Shown one piece after another: positions 5,571 to 5,747 of a stretch of 5,747 nucleotides of DNA. Position numbers and translations under genes: made by a program. The stretch spans positions 1 through 5,747 of the forward strand of contig JAGAEB010000041.1 in NCBI GenBank assembly GCA_017613335.1. Direction: 5' to 3'. The notes under the pieces are model-generated. The model made no database searches. It had not been told where the DNA came from and was given only the letters and a program-made list of their open reading frames with translations. Position 1 is the first letter of the stretch; each line of letters starts with the position of its first letter. The DNA comes from Methanosarcinaceae archaeon. GTDB taxonomy: Archaea; Halobacteriota; Methanosarcinia; Methanosarcinales; Methanosarcinaceae.

Positions 5571-5747
5571 CAGTCAGACAAAGCAGGTAGAGACACCCGG
5601 ATAAAGATAAACAGGTAAAGGCAGTCAGATAAGGCAGTCAGACAAGGCTGTCAGACAAGGCAGTCAGACAAGGCAGTCAGACAAGGCAGTCAGACAAGGC
5701 AGTCAGACAAGGCAGTCAGACAAGGCAGTCAGACAAGGCAGTCAGAC
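5571..5747. repeat. 13-bp tandem repeat array (right)
   Basis: Nine full copies of the 13-bp unit GCAGTCAGACAAG (5621-5737), plus 10 bases of a tenth, run to the window end. The first copy has T for C and the third T for A; the rest are identical. Bases 5571-5620 look like decayed copies (for example CAGTCAGACAAAG at 5571-5583). The plus strand has no stop in any frame within the unit, while the reverse strand contains TGA. No spacers are present. The array is truncated by the window edge and its function is unknown. Confidence 0.95.

Overview
The window is very probably archaeal, most likely from a euryarchaeal methanogen. It encodes ArcS (archaeosine synthase) and a Cbf5-type pseudouridine synthase with a PUA domain. 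The tRNA gene lacks an encoded CCA end and runs into a multi-T tract, and AT-rich TATA-like boxes lie about 24-28 bases upstream of several start codons. The GNAT domain and base composition (near half GC) look to me like Methanomicrobiales, perhaps Methanocorpusculum-like. That rank is a guess from memory.

Layout, left to right: (1) bases 1-104 are a 13-bp tandem array that decays up to about base 150. (2) trmO (187-894, + strand) encodes a two-domain t6A-tRNA methyltransferase. (3) An A-rich stretch (895-974) serves on the minus strand as the T-tract terminator of tRNA-Ser(GGA) (975-1058, minus). (4) A GNAT acetyltransferase domain is joined in frame to Cbf5 in one reading frame (1076-2761, minus), and the tRNA promoter lies inside its 3' end. 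(5) A spacer of about 216 bases (2762-2977) carries a short tandem duplication and the GNAT-Cbf5 promoter. (6) arcS (2978-5065, minus) has a Ser/Gly-rich insert. (7) A 137-base spacer follows. (8) A CsaA-like tRNA-binding protein gene (5203-5532, minus) comes next. (9) A second, unrelated 13-bp tandem array (5621-5747) runs off the right end and decays on its gene-facing side.

The theme is tRNA maturation. TrmO methylates t6A37, Cbf5 makes pseudouridine (position 55 in tRNA, plus guide-directed sites in rRNA), and ArcS acts at position 15. The CsaA-like protein has a tRNA-binding OB fold. The tRNA-Ser in the middle carries the G15/C48 pair and U55 that ArcS and Cbf5 would act on. Each minus-strand gene appears to have its own promoter, so this is a functional cluster rather than a tight operon.

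The most unusual points are the GNAT-Cbf5 fusion (with signs that Cbf5 might also start internally), the two outer 13-bp arrays with different sequences but the same period, and the arcS insert bounded by a near-identical 11-bp direct repeat. No clearly new defence, mobile or CRISPR system is visible.
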